Of a stretch of DNA of 64,000 nt, positions 1-48,554 are shown piece after piece. The stretch is taken from contig NC_085140.1 of NCBI RefSeq assembly GCF_024139115.2, positions 29,065,806 through 29,129,805 on the forward strand. Direction: 5' to 3'. The notes beneath the pieces are model-generated. The model was not told where the DNA came from. It worked only from the letters and a program-made list of their open reading frames with translations, and did no database searches. This DNA is from Armigeres subalbatus (taxonomy: Eukaryota > Arthropoda > Insecta > Diptera > Culicidae). Positions within the stretch are counted from its first letter, which is position 1. The number at the start of each line of letters is the position of its first letter. Position numbers and translations under genes: made by a program.

Positions 1-159
1 GACCTATCGTCATAGATTCAATTAATAGAACTGTTAAGCTTGAAATTTTAATTCCTTACTCTCTCAGTAACACTATATTCGATGTTATGCCAAACATAAA
101 TAATTCTCAAATTTGTTTACATGCACACTAGAAATAAGAAACGGTTTATTTATTTATCA

Positions 160-1584
160 TCAGACTAAGGCCGGAGTGGCCTGTGCTGCACATAAAAGAC
201 TTCTCCATTCAGCTCGATTCATGGCTGCACTTCGCCAACCACGCAGTCTGCGGAGGGTCCGCAAGTCGTCCTCCACCTGATCGATCCACCTTGCCCGCTG
301 TGCACCTCGCCTTCTTGTTCCCGTCGGATCGTTGTCGAGAACCATTTTCACCGGATTACTGTCCGACATTCTGGCTACGTGCCCGGCCCACCGCAGTCTT
401 CCGATTTTCGCGGTGTGAACGATGGATGGTTCTCCCAACAGCTAATGCAACTCGTGGTTCATTCGCCTCCTCCACGTACCGTCCGCCATCTGCAACCCAC
501 CATAGATGGTACGCAACACTTTCCTTTCGAAAACTCCCAGTGCGCGTTGGTCCTCCACGAGCATCGTCCAGGTCTCGTGTCCGTAGAGAACTACCGGTCT
601 TATAAGCGTTTTGTAGATAGTCAGTTTGGTACGGCGGCGAACTCTATTCGATCGGAGCGTCTTGCGGAGTCCAAAGTACGTACGATTTCCAGCCACTATG
701 CGTCTCCGAATTTTCTCTGCTGGTATCGTTATCGGCGGTCACCAGTGAGCCCAAGTACACGAATTCTTCAACCACCTCGATTTCGTCGCCACCGATAGAA
801 ACTCGTGGTGGGTGGCTCACATTGACCTCTCTTGAGCCTCTTCCTATCATGTACTTCGTCTTCGACGTGTTGATGACTAGTCCAATCCGTTTAGCTTCGC
901 TTAGGCTTCCTCCATCCTCTCAAAGTTACGTGCCATGATATCAATGTCGTCGGCGAAACCAAATAACTGGACGGACTTCGTGAAAATCGTACCACTCGTG
1001 TCAATCCCTGCCCTTCGTATTACTCCCTCCAAAGCGATGTTGAATAGCAGACACGAAAGACCATCACCTTGCCGTAACCCTCTACGGGTTTCGAAGGGAC
1101 TCGAGAATGCCCCTGAAACTCGAACTACGCACATCACCCGATCCATCGTCGCCTTGATCAACCGTATCAGTTTATTCGGAAATCCGTTTTCGTGCATTAG
1201 CTGCCATAGCTGGTCCCGATCGATTGTATCATATGCGGCTTTGAAATCGATAAATAGATGATGTGTGGGCACGTTGTATTCGCGGCATTTCTGCAATACC
1301 TGACGTATGGCGAACACCTGGTCTGTGGTAGAGCGTTCACCCATAAATCCCGCCTGGTACTGCCCCACGAACTCTCTTGCAATTGGTGTTAGTCGACGGC
1401 ATAAAATTTGGGAGAGTACCTTGTAGGCGGCGTTCAGCAATGTGATTGCGCGGTAGTTGCTACAATCCAGCTTATCGCCCTTTTTGTAGATGGGACACAC
1501 GACACCTTCCATCCACTCCTGCGGCAGAACCTCATCCTCCCAAACCTTGGTAATCACCCAGTGCAGCTCTCCAGCCATCTTCAA
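160..1584 (-). pseudogene. RTE reverse transcriptase region, broken
   Basis: Three minus-strand segments in different frames (1584-901, 850-644/696-442, 438-160) encode an RT. Visible are the finger motif around KKGDKLDCSNYRAITLLN, a palm motif LFIDFKAAYDTID, RRGLRQGDGLSCLLFNIALE, and the catalytic FADDIDIM box (the DD pair intact). The C-terminus carries the RLRWAGHVARM and RRGAQRARW motifs seen in the younger copies. Frame changes separate the segments, so no protein is made. Confidence 0.8.
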
Positions 1585-1656
1585 GAGATGCTGCGCCTAG
1601 CTGCTCTTCCGTTGGGAGTGCCACTTCCAGCTGCTGCGCGTAGTCTTGGGCTAGTC

Positions 1657-1911
1657 TACACACTTAAAAATTTTCGCCGAGATCTCAGCATTTTTTGTTT
1701 ATTTTCCCGAGGTGGGCACCGTCGAGTTTCAGCAAACACTATTTTTACCGAGATCTCAGTAAAAGTGACGTTTCATTTGCTGAGATACGGTAAATATTTT
1801 GCCGAAAATCAGTAATAAACCAAATTTTCTGCCGAAGTTCAGTTCTGAAACTTACTGAGCTACAGCGGTGCCCGATTTTGCAGAGCTCGAGAAACAAAAA
1901 CTTAGTGTGTA
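1657..1911. mobile_element. 255-bp MITE-like insertion in the old RTE
   Basis: This block interrupts the RTE linker region and has no coding similarity to it. Its ends are imperfect inverted repeats starting TACACACTTAA on the left and TACACACTAAG on the reverse complement of the right end. The interior repeats ccgagatctcag and gccgaaa-type words and holds an inverted gggcaccg/cggtgccc pair. A related word set (ctcggtaaaa) occurs at 16610-16760. No clear target-site duplication was found. Confidence 0.55.
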
Positions 1912-2552
1912 CCGTCTTGTAGCCGCCCAATGTTAAGCCGCGGCGGACGACTCCAACGCGTGTTGATCACCGTCGAGAGTTTTGAGCGCAGACATACTGC
2001 GACGAGGTAGTGGTCGGATTCAATATTCGCACTGCGGTAAGTGCGTACGTTCGTGATGTCGGAGAAGAATTTACCGTCGATTAGAACGTGGTCGATTTGG
2101 TTTTCCGTTACTTGATTAGGTGATTTCCATGTGGCCTTGTGGATATTCTTACGGGGGAAGAAAGTGCTTCGGACTACCATTCCGCGGGAGGCTGCAAAGT
2201 TTATGCATCGTTGGCCGTTGTCGTTCGATACGGTATGCAGACTATCCGGTCCGATGACCGGTCTATACACTTCCTCCCTTCCTACCTGAGCGTTCATGTC
2301 ACCGATGACGATTTTGACGTCCCGCAGTGGGCATCCATCGTATGTCTGCTCCAGCTGCGCATAGAACGCTTCTTTCTCGTCGTCGGATCTCCCTTCGTGT
2401 GGGCAGTGCACGTTGATGATGCTATAGTTGAAGAAACGGCCTTTTATCCTCAGCTTGCACATCCTTGCGTTGATTGGCTGCCACCCAATCCCAGCTCGTT
2501 GGTGGTGCCACAGCTTTGGTAGAAGGTAGCCGCTCGATGCCCGCTTTTCCAC
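1902..2552 (-). pseudogene. RTE apurinic-type endonuclease domain, broken
   Basis: The minus-strand reading contains the exonuclease-endonuclease-phosphatase fold signatures: FNYSIINVHCPHEG, IVIGDMNAQVGREE, HVLIDGKFFSD and the terminal SDHYLVAV box with the catalytic His. Compared with the copy at 3929-5119 the N-terminal WNCKSL/ALQEVCWKG part is in another frame at 2560-2700. It belongs to the element spanning 138-3060. Confidence 0.8.
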
Positions 2553-3060
2553 ACTTTCTGTCCTGTCCAGCAGATTTCCTGCAGCGCTACGACATCGAAG
2601 TTGCGGGGATGTAATTCATCGTAGATTATCCTATCGCAACCTGCGAAGCCTAGCGACTTGCAGTTCCATGTTCCAAGCTTTCAATCGTGATCCTTTATTC
2701 GTCGCCTAGGTCGTTGCCGATTGTATCGAGTCGTATTATCTTCTATGTCGTTCGTAATAGTTGTTTTTAAAGGCGGCTTATTGGGCCTGCGCAAACCTCC
2801 TGTCTCGTCGGAGGGCCGTCGTGTCAGGGCTGTTTAGCGTCCCACCTAACACCAGGACTTGGGCTTGTGCGCTTTGAGCGGCACACGGCCGCTTTGGCGG
2901 AGCCTACTTGCGGATACATGCAGCATTTTATAGAGGTTTAACAGGGCCCACTGTCAAACCCCACCACATCCTAGGCAGGCGCCACAACTCGCAGATGGCC
3001 TGGGGAGGGATCGTCAAGCCCTTGGACATAGTCCCTGCTGCCCCCGACATGAAACGGTGG

Positions 3061-3439
3061 AAAAAGGATAATTCAAATTTTAAAGGGTGTTCAAATCCAA
3101 TGAGGTTGCCGTAATCCTTCTGATTACCACGGAAACCCTTTTGCGAGGATGATCTTAGATTTTCCGGAATTCGTGATTATAATGTCGGTGTTTATGCGAT
3201 TGGAGTCGACATTATCCATGGTCCATCAAAACCCTCGCATGGATAAAAGTCAATTAGGTTCTCGCGCTGACCATTATTGTATTAAATGACTCACCTTCGG
3301 AAAGATTAATATGATAATAACGAATGAAATATGGATAGGGTTACTCTTTTTATCTGCTCGCCTAATTTTATTTGAATGGTGTATTTAAGGACACTCCTCA
3401 CGGAATCCAAACTGTGATATTCATTAAACATTATTATTT
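3061..3439. other. Unassigned AT-rich spacer
   Basis: No coding exon, RNA gene or clear repeat boundary is visible between the old RTE leader and the foldback element that starts at 3440. It is presumably unique or heavily decayed repeat DNA upstream of, or intronic to, Unc-89. Confidence 0.3.
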
Positions 3440-3928
3440 CTAGACCAACATTTGAAAAGGGCGTAACAGCCAAAATTTATTACATCTGATTCCTTGTCCA
3501 CATACATGGCTTTATATGTAGACGAACTATGGTCGTATGCTGACAGGGAAGGGGGGGTTTGCTCCTCTCCGGAGGTGCAAATCTTGCTGAGCGTCTGTTC
3601 TCCATGTCAGGATCGGCTCACAACAGCGTCTGTTCTCCATGTTAGGGCGGCTGATCATCGTCCGAGTGCCAGCGAGGGACTCTATGAAACTGTGCACCAT
3701 GGTCCACCGGAAATAAGGAGGAATGGTCCTCCGGAAATTTAGGGGTTTGGTGTCAGGCCCTGCAAGCCAGCCTTTAAAAAATCTTAAGCAACGAACAATC
3801 AACAAGAGAGTACGGACCGGAACCATCGGCGAAGACCACTGCGACGAAAAGGGACTAGCGATTGGAAACTCGGTTCGTGGAACTGCAAATCTCTCAACTT
3901 CATCGGGAGCACACGCATACTCGCCGAT

Positions 3929-5119
3929 GTGCTCAAGGACCGTGGATTCGGCATCGTAGCGCTGCAGGAGGTTTGTTGGAAGGGATCAATGGTGCGAACG
4001 TTTAGAGGTAATCATACCATCTACCAGAGCTGCGGCAACACACATGAGCTGGGAACAGCTTTCATAGTGATGGGCGATATGCAAAGGCGCGTGATCGGGT
4101 GGTGGCCGATCAATGAAAGAATGTGCAGGTTGAGGATCAAAGGCCGGTTCTTCAACTTCAGCATAATCAACGTCCATAGCCCACACTCCGGAAGCACTGA
4201 TGATGATAAGGACGCATTCTACGCGCAGCTGGAACGTGAGTACGACAGCTGCCCAAGCCACGACGTCAAAATCATCATAGGAGATTTGAACGCTCAGGTT
4301 GGCCAAGAGGAGGAGTTTAGACCGACTATTGGAAAGTTCAGCGCTCACCGGCTGACGAACGAAAACGGCCTACGACTAATTGATTTCGCCGCCTCCAAGA
4401 ATATGGCCATCCGTAGCACCTACTTCCAACACAGCCTCCCGTATCGGTACACCTGGAGATCACCACTGCAGACAGAATCACAAATCGACCACGTTCTGAT
4501 TGATGGACGGCACTTCTCCGACATTATCGACGTCAGGACATATCGTGGCGCTAACATCGACTCTGACCACTATCTGGTGATGGTTAAACTGCGCCCAAAA
4601 CTATCCGTCATCAACAATGTTCGGTACCGACGACCGCCGCGGTACGACCTAGAGCGACTGAAGCAACCTGATGTCGCCACTGCATACGCGCAGCATCTCG
4701 AGGCAGCGTTGCCAGAAGAGGGTGAGCTCGATGGGGCCCCTCTTGAGGACTGCTGGAGTACAGTTAAAGCAGCCATTAACGACGCAGCGGAGAACAACGT
4801 CGGGTATATGGGTCGAAGTCGACGGAACGATTGGTTCGACGAAGAGTGCAGACAGATTCTGGAGGAGAAGGACGCAGCGCGGGCGGTCGCGCTGCAGCAA
4901 GGTACCCGGCAGAACGTGGAACGTTATAGACGGAAGCGGAGACAGCAGACCCGCCTTTTCAGGAGAAGAAACGCCGCCTGGAAGAAGCGGAGTGCGAGGA
5001 GATGGAACAGCTGTGCCGTTCTCAAGATACACGCAAGTTCTATCAGAAGCTCAACGCATCCCGCAAAGGCTTCGTGCCGCGAGCCGAAATGTGCCGGGAT
5101 AAGGATGGGAGCATCTTGA
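3929..5119 (+). pseudogene. RTE endonuclease domain
   Basis: This open frame holds the endonuclease half of the RTE polyprotein: GIVALQEVCWKGS near the start, FFNFSIINVHSPHSG, VKIIIGDLNAQVGQEE, QIDHVLIDGRHFSDI and NIDSDHYLVMVKL. The frame begins upstream with a WNCKSLNF segment read at about 3872. From about 4960 the true protein continues in a different frame (QEKKRRLEEAECEE at about 4968), so the last 50 codons of this frame are nonsense. The same frame change is present in the 58-61 kb copy. Confidence 0.8.
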
Positions 5120-6779
5120 CGGACGAACGTGTGGTGATCGAAAGGTGGAAGCAGCACTACGAGGAACATCTGAATGGCGCTGAGAGTACAGGCAGTGAAA
5201 GTTTAGGCAGCGGAGGAGATGACTACGTCAGTTCAGCGGACGATGGAAGCCAACCAGCCCCCACCTTGAGGGAAGTTAAGGATGCCATTCAACAGCTAAA
5301 GACCAATAAAGCAGCTGGTAAGGATGGTATCGGAGCTGAGCTCATCAAGATGGGCCCGGAAAAGCTGGCCACTTGCCTGCACAAACTGATAGTCAGAATC
5401 TGGGAAACCGAACAGCTACCGGAGGAGTGGAAGGAAGAGGTTATATGCCCCATCTACAAGAAAGGCGACAAACTGGAGTGTGAGAATTTTCGAGCGATCA
5501 CCATCCTTAATGCCGCCTACAAAGTGATATCCCAGATCATCTTCCGTCGTCTGTCACCATTAGTGAACGAGTTCGTGGGAAGTTATCAAGCCGGCTTCGT
5601 TGACGGCCGCTCGACAACGGACCAGATTTTTACTGTACGGCAAATTCTTCAAAATGCCGTTAATACCAGGTCCCAACGCATCATCTGTTCATTGATTTCA
5701 AGGCGGCATTCGACAGTATAGACCGCGTAGAGCTATGGAAAATTATGGACGAGAACAGCTTCCCTGGGAAGCTTACCAGACTGATCAAAGCAACGGTGGA
5801 TGGTGTGCAAAACTGTGTGAAGATTTCGGGCGAACACTCCAGTTCGTTCGAATCGCGCCGGGGACTAAGACAAGGTGATGGACTTTCGTGCCTGTTGTTC
5901 AACATTGCGCTAGAAGGTGTCATGCGGAGAGCCGGGTGTAACAGCCGGGGTACGATTTTCAACAGATCCAGTCAATTTATTTGCTTCGCGGATGACATGG
6001 ACATTGTCGGCCGAACATTTGCAAAGGTGGCAGAACTGTACACCCGCCTGAAACGTGAAGCAACAAAAGTTGGACTGGTGGTGAATGCGTCAAAGACAAA
6101 GTACATGCTTGTGGGCGGAACCGAGCGCGACAGGGCCCGCCTGGGAAGCAGTGTTACGATAGACGGAGATACCTTCGAGGTGGTCGAGGAATTCGTCTAC
6201 CTCGGATCCTTGCTAACGGCTGACAACAACGTTAGTCGTGAAATACGAAGGCGCATCATCTGTGGAAGTCGGGCCTACTACGGGCTCCAGAAGAAACTGC
6301 GGTCGAAAAAGATTCGCCACCGCACCAAATGTGTCATGTACAAGACGTTAATAAGACCGGTAGTCCTCTACGGACATGAAACATGGACAATGCTCGAGGA
6401 GGACTTGCAAGCACTCGGAGTATTCGAGAGACGGGTGCTTAGGACCATCTATGGCGGTGTGCAAGAAGACGGTGTGTGGCGGCGAAGAATGAACCATGAG
6501 CTCGCCCAGCTCTACGGCGAACCCAGTATCCAGAAGGTAGCTAAAGCCGGAAGGGTACGATGGGCAGGACATGTTGCAAGAATGCCGGACAGCAACCCTG
6601 CAAAGATGGTGTTCGCTTCCGATCCGGCAGGTACGAGACGGCGTGGAGCGCAGCGAGCGAGATGGGCAGACCAGGTGCAGAACGACTTGGCGAGCGTGGG
6701 GCGTATCCGAGGATGGAGAGATGCGGCCTCGAACCGTGCATTGTGGCGTCAAATTGTTGATTCAGTGTTATCTGTTTAG
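5002..6779 (+). pseudogene. RTE reverse transcriptase, one extra frameshift
   Basis: Frames 5002-5721 and 5745-6779 together encode the RT: KKGDKLECENFRAITILNAA, GSYQAGFVDGRSTTDQIF, RRGLRQGDGLSCLLFNIALE, ICFADDMDIVGRT (catalytic DD), VVNASKTKYMLVGG, and the C-terminal RVRWAGHVARMPDSNPAKM and RRRGAQRARWADQV segments. Near 5653 this copy has one A fewer than the 58-61 kb copy (tcaaaatgcc against tcaaaaatgcc), which breaks the frame before the LFVDFKAAYDSID palm motif. The stop lies just before the simple-repeat tail. Confidence 0.85.
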
Positions 6780-7207
6780 ATGTTAACTAAATAAATGAAA
6801 TGAAATGAATATGTAGACGAAGAATCAGAAGGAATAAAATTTGGCTGTTACGCCCTTTTCAAATGTTGGTCTAGATTTCTTGATGCTTCCTTCAATAACG
6901 GTATTGAACTTAATCTGTAAATTAAAAAAAAACACTTTAATAAAGTTTTAAAAAAAATCCTTCAAAAAGGGAGCTTCAAGAAATAATAATATTTAGTGAA
7001 CATCACATAATTATGAATGTTAGATACTTAAATTACTTATAAAGTCCAACGCATAACACAATCTCATGAACACAATCAATTAGCAAATAAGTGAATCATT
7101 TGTTTTATTCATTTCACAAAATACCTAGAAAATATTAAAAAAAACTGTTTTTGAACTAAATGGTATCGAACCTTTTGCTTTCTCCAAATCAGTAGTTGGG
7201 CCGATAT

Positions 7208-7761
7208 AAATAGGGTAAAATGCCCAATAGTGGACCCCCTAGTAGCGGAATTTTGGTCTTCCTGTGAAAAGGAGTAGAAATTTTCAACATATTAACTCTG
7301 CTTGATATCTAAAAACAAGCTCTACATCCTCTCTTCACGATACATACATAAAACATCCAAATACATGACGTTATTCGTTGAAATTAACATTTTTAAGTCT
7401 AACCGAATTCGCCCTATAGTAGACCCCCTGGGGGTCCATAATAGGAAATTGCTTCCCTATAGTCGACACTTCATTTGATTTTCATGTCCCGTTTCGAGAC
7501 GTTCTTCTTCCCTATTATGGACCCCTCAAAATATTCCTATAATGGACACTCTCGTGTTTATTTTTTATAGAATGGTGAAAAATCATCTAATTTTATTTTC
7601 CATAGCATTTCCAATGCATGTAATCAAATCATAGGACTGTAAGGAAGGTTCTCCCGATAGAATTTCATAGCAAAATATTAACATTGTGCAGTAGTAATGC
7701 AAAAATGGCTGGAGGGTCCACTATTGGTTGGGGGTCCACCATTGGGCACTTTACCCTATTT
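7208..7761. mobile_element. About 550-bp TIR element (MITE)
   Basis: Terminal inverted repeats begin AAATAGGGTAAAATGCCCAA on the left and AAATAGGGTAAAGTGCCCAA on the reverse complement of the right end, and continue into a TGGACCCCC word. The interior repeats shorter forms of the same words (cctatagtagaccccc, cctattatggaccc). No open frame of interest is present. Confidence 0.75.
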
Positions 7762-9689
7762 GAAAAAATATGTTAAAGCGGAAACAATAAAATTTTCGGA
7801 AAATTTTAAGGATTCTCAAAACGTTCTTTAGCAATTATGAAGAGTTTTTTTTTTCATTTTATTGTTTACTAGCTTTTTCTACCCGGCTGTGATTGAAAAG
7901 TAAATTATGCATTTCAAATGTCTAATCGCAGCACCAAACGCAAATAGAGTTTTTTTCAGAAATTACGCAACGCTAAATTTAATGATTTTGGGCTCACACC
8001 CTTCCCCTAGTTACACTTTTTGTATGGAAGGTTTTTTTTTGTATGGTTAGTAACGCTCAGCCTGATCCCCTCCCTCCCCCTAGAGCGTTGCGTAAGACAG
8101 TTAGATTGACAGAAGGATAGCTCGATACATAGATGCAACTTGACGTGCACACTGTGATCGATTTCTCAATGGTTGGCTGTACCGGTTTGTCTTAGTGTCC
8201 TATTTGGTGTTAGGCCATTTGGCCGAATACCGTTTGACTTAATTTTACAATAGGTTAAGGTCTATTTTTGTTACGACCATTCCAAACACGGTAAATATGA
8301 GGGAATACCCAAAACGCGTTTTACCTCGGGAGTGCACTATGGGGCCTCTTCCCCTACATACAATGCTCGTAACGGCCTTTTGAAGGACCGGACCAAAGTG
8401 TTGCGAAGAAAGGATGTCTTCATTATGTATAACTTCAAGCATTTTCAATGGTTTGAAAATCCCTACTTCAGCAGATTAAGCAATTCTTATCGTGTTAGGA
8501 TAGGGTACAGAACAAAAAGGAAAATCTTCCATTCAAAGCATAAGTACAATTACCTCTTTAGCTGCGAAGAATGTCCATCAACGGAACAGAAGGAAATGTT
8601 ATAAGTTTCGTTGAAAAAAAAACTATTGGTATCACTTTCCAGCACTTTTTCCGACGCCCCATTCTACCAGATATATCTGTAACGGGTCCGGTTTTATCGG
8701 GTCCGTTATGGTCAAATGACTGGTGGCGTACTTCATTTCGTACACATAACGACTTCCCCAAGTCGCCAACACCGCTTTTCTTTTTTGATGCAGAAAACAG
8801 AATGATTAACCGCCATTGTATACGTTTGACGAATCTTAGAGAATTGCTGAAAACAAGGTTTCCTTCGAAAACAGCACCAGTAATTCCTTTGCAACACCTT
8901 TCAGGAATTCTGTAGGAAAATTCTTCATGAATTCCTGGAGCAATTTACGAAGGAATTGTTGTAGGATTTTTAAAAGAATTACTGGGGGATTTTTCGAAGG
9001 AATACCTAAAGAAATTTGCGAAGAAATGTCCGAAAAAATATTAAATTCCTCCAGGAATTCCTTTGAAAATTCCTCCTGTAATTCTTTCGAAACATTCCCC
9101 AAGATTTTTCAGAACGAAAAAATAGCTTAATTTTTAGAACCATTTTTGCGTATATATTCAAATTCAGGAAAATATTCAAACTGATGGATTACGTGCCCTA
9201 GTTTAACTCCGCCATTGTTAATTTTCCGCCTCTTTGTGGATTTATTGGAGACCCTAGAAATAGTCAGTTCATTAAAATGGCATTCAGAGGACACACATAA
9301 TACAGATCAGCAATTAAGTTAAGTTTTAAATAGCTGCACTATTGTAGATTATTGAGCATCAAATATAGCAGTGAAATTTTGACAAAATAACATTGCTATG
9401 ATTAGTTTTTTTTTTTTGTATATTAGGAGTGGGACTTCTGTCAGAAGTATATGTCGCCAACATATGATCTAATTATTATTTGGATAGCAAATGTACAATT
9501 AAGATGAAATGAAAGCAAACATTTCCAATCATTTGAAATACGCCTGTCTACAAGTATACTTAAATTATGTATGAACTTGCTTCCAGACATGTAGAAAATA
9601 ATGTTCGAATGTTATGGCTATGCTCTAATTACGAATAGGTAGGTTTAGAGTGGAAAAAAGCATCATGAACAATGAAAATGTATGAAAAA
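7762..9689. other. Non-coding repeat-rich spacer
   Basis: Contains a short fragment of the gccatttggccgaatacc-type repeat at 8204-8240 (related to the arms at 34.5 and 40.8 kb) and a GAATTCC-type tract at 8845-9115. Open frames here have no recognisable domain and no splice context I trust. Confidence 0.4.
8845..9115. repeat. Degenerate GAATTCC-type repeat tract
   Basis: A tract built of short imperfect words such as gaattcct, ggaattgt and aattcctcc on both strands, with a loose 12- to 24-bp rhythm. Further tracts of the same kind recur through the following intron and are listed separately. Open frames here (runs of E, F, K, L, I and S) are artefacts of the composition. Confidence 0.6.
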
Positions 9690-9883
9690 TAGGGGGAAAG
9701 ACGGCTTTGGCAGGTTTTGTTCTATTATTGGCAGGGGGGTTTTTGTCGACCAAATTTTATGAAATTTGGCCACAATATTCTTCGATATGCAAAGAATGTT
9801 TAGGCCAAATTTGAGCCTAGTCAGTCATAAAAAACCCCCTGCCAATAATAGAACAAAACCTGCCAAAGCCGTCATTCCCCCTA
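9690..9883. mobile_element. 194-bp foldback MITE with 49-bp TIRs, TA target
   Basis: The left end reads TAGGGGGAAAGACGGCTTTG and the right end, on the other strand, TAGGGGGAATGACGGCTTTG. The match continues for about 49 bp with one mismatch. TA at each end suggests a Tc1/mariner-type target. It lies 130 bp upstream of the first Unc-89 exon in the window. Confidence 0.8.
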
Positions 9884-10012
9884 CTTACAGAAAGGGAAGG
9901 GGACTAAATACCCAGAAACACCACTAACGTAATTAGTGCATCACCCCATAGTAATAATGCGTAAAAAAAAGTTTACTCAATTTAACGAAAATCCACACTC
10001 TTTTACCAACAG

Positions 10013-47434
<37,422 letters not shown>

Positions 47435-48220
47435 AACCATCACTATCTACTTCGTCTAGCTATAAAAAAAAACTTTGAATAGTTATTTTCATCGATTTGA
47501 AATTCTACAACTATTTATTTATTTATTTGTCAGAGTTTGAAGCTCTTCTTGTATTTCTATCTATTGTCCCTCACCCTTTAGAGCAAGAAATTTACGCATA
47601 CTTCTGTACATAATCGATTTTTTATTTTTATAGCAACTTGAGTTTATTTTTCTTTTAACGAATAAGGATAGGATTTAGGTTATGAAGCAAACAACGATTA
47701 TTACAACGACTACTAGTACGGCGCAGGAAACTATTTATATATTTATATATGTGATATCCGAGTCAGGGAACCATTTTTATATGAACTTTTAACCGAATCT
47801 ATAGTCACACAAATACGTTACACATCCCTGAAGAAACTGACTCGGACCCATATATGTATCCATCTGGTTCCCTACACTAGTAGTGTTTGCATATATTACC
47901 CATGAACCGCCACCATTTGGTCAACTAGAGGAAATGAAACAAAGAAGAAACATACTCATACGAGAACTGTATAAATTTAGTTACACACATGGTAAGAAAG
48001 CTTTTAACCGGAATATTGATAGGAGAAAAATCCACGTATTTTGGAAAACAAAACGTGTAAAAAATTATATCATTATTAATTTGACTTAAAATAACTTAAT
48101 GAATAGCAAAGCTTTAAAAAAAATTGTAGGGCCAAATGATAATTTCATTTTTTTTTTGTTATTATATCATCCTCCTCTAGTGAAAATCTTGATTAAATAA
48201 ATAGCTAGTTGAGCAAAATT
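47435..48220 (+). other. Unc-89: Unc-89 3' untranslated region (probable)
   Basis: AT-rich sequence after the stop with a polyadenylation-type AATAAA at 48196-48201, the only one I found before the opposite-strand exon at 48278. The end point is inferred. The minus-strand exon's own 3' tail would run into this stretch, so the two transcripts may overlap. Confidence 0.5.
48196..48201 (+). terminator. Candidate poly(A) signal of Unc-89
   Basis: AATAAA within gattaaataaatagc, about 760 nt after the stop codon, followed by a T-rich stretch (gtttttgttttttc). Confidence 0.4.
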
Positions 48221-48277
48221 GTTTTTGTTTTTTCAATTATAATATTACATTCCTTAACATTCACACAGCTTAACCAA

Positions 48278-48512
48278 TCAATCATCGGTACCTTCAAAGA
48301 AAACCGAAGTGCTTTGTATGTACTTAGGGTGAGAATCCAAGCCTAAACTAAAATCAGGATTAATAAACACCCACAACTCAACCAACGGCAACATCTTACT
48401 ACGATCCGCTGACCCTCGATGAGGCCTACCTAAAGTAGTAACTTTAATCCCATGGCGTCTAGGATCTTCATACTCATGCAATGGCGGGCATAGAAAAGCT
48501 TTAAATTCATAA
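48278..48512 (-). CDS. Orphan terminal exon, unidentified protein
   Basis: On the minus strand a good acceptor (agcatttcctcag) at 48513 opens a frame of 77 codons plus one leading base, ending TGA at 48278-48280. It reads YEFKAFLCPPLHEYEDPRRH, then GIKVTTLGRPHRGS, MLPLVELWVFINPDFSLGLD and HPKYIQSTSVFFEGTDD. Composition and lack of repeat character look like a real C-terminal exon, but I do not recognise the protein. It needs an upstream exon ending in phase 2; the last visible hobbit exon ends in phase 0, so a direct join fails. It could be a separate gene, a remote hobbit exon with one more exon between, or a gene fragment. Confidence 0.4.
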
Positions 48513-48554
48513 CTGAGGAAATGCTAATAGATTGTTAAGTTTGTAAAACAGGGC

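Larger units (their letters stand above)
138..3060 (-). mobile_element. Old, broken RTE-clade non-LTR retrotransposon
   Basis: Read on the minus strand this has the order 5' leader, endonuclease (about 2650-1900), reverse transcriptase (1584-900) and C-terminal tail (850-160). It matches domain by domain the two younger copies at 3527-6808 and 58136-61391 but is clearly diverged. The 3' end near 140 is an AT-rich simple repeat rather than a long poly-A, as expected for RTE. Several frameshifts, a deletion that joins the end of the endonuclease linker to the RT start near 1585, and a MITE at 1657-1911 make it dead. The 5' boundary is approximate. RTE assignment rests on recognising the CFDP2/BovB-like endonuclease-RT arrangement. 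Confidence 0.8.
3527..6808 (+). mobile_element. Nearly full-length RTE-clade retrotransposon with 13-bp TSD
   Basis: The element begins at about 3527 (ctatggtcgtatgctgac) and ends in an (AAATG)n-type tail at 6808. It is flanked by the perfect direct repeat ATATGTAGACGAA at 3514-3526 and 6809-6821. It has an endonuclease and RT in order, in three frames because of two frameshifts. Its peptide sequence is almost identical to the opposite-strand copy at 58136-61391, so both insertions should be recent on this genome's scale. The tail of short repeats rather than poly-A supports RTE. Confidence 0.9.
3440..6874. mobile_element. Foldback MITE, interrupted by the RTE element
   Basis: The left arm starts CTAGACCAACATTTGAAAAG at 3440 and the right arm, read from 6874 on the other strand, starts with the same 20 bases. 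Arm identity continues imperfectly for about 65 bp, to the TCTGATTC..GTC.ACATA words. Removing the RTE insertion leaves an element of about 135 bp that is almost a complete hairpin. The flanking bases are ATTT on both sides (3436-3439 and 6875-6878), a possible 4-bp target duplication. No protein is encoded. Confidence 0.75.

Noticed and set aside
8332..8915. Overlapping plus-strand frames of 90 and 114 codons as possible upstream Unc-89 exons
   Set aside because: No SH3, Ig or DH motif, no matching phase with the 10013 exon, and no convincing acceptor or donor pair.
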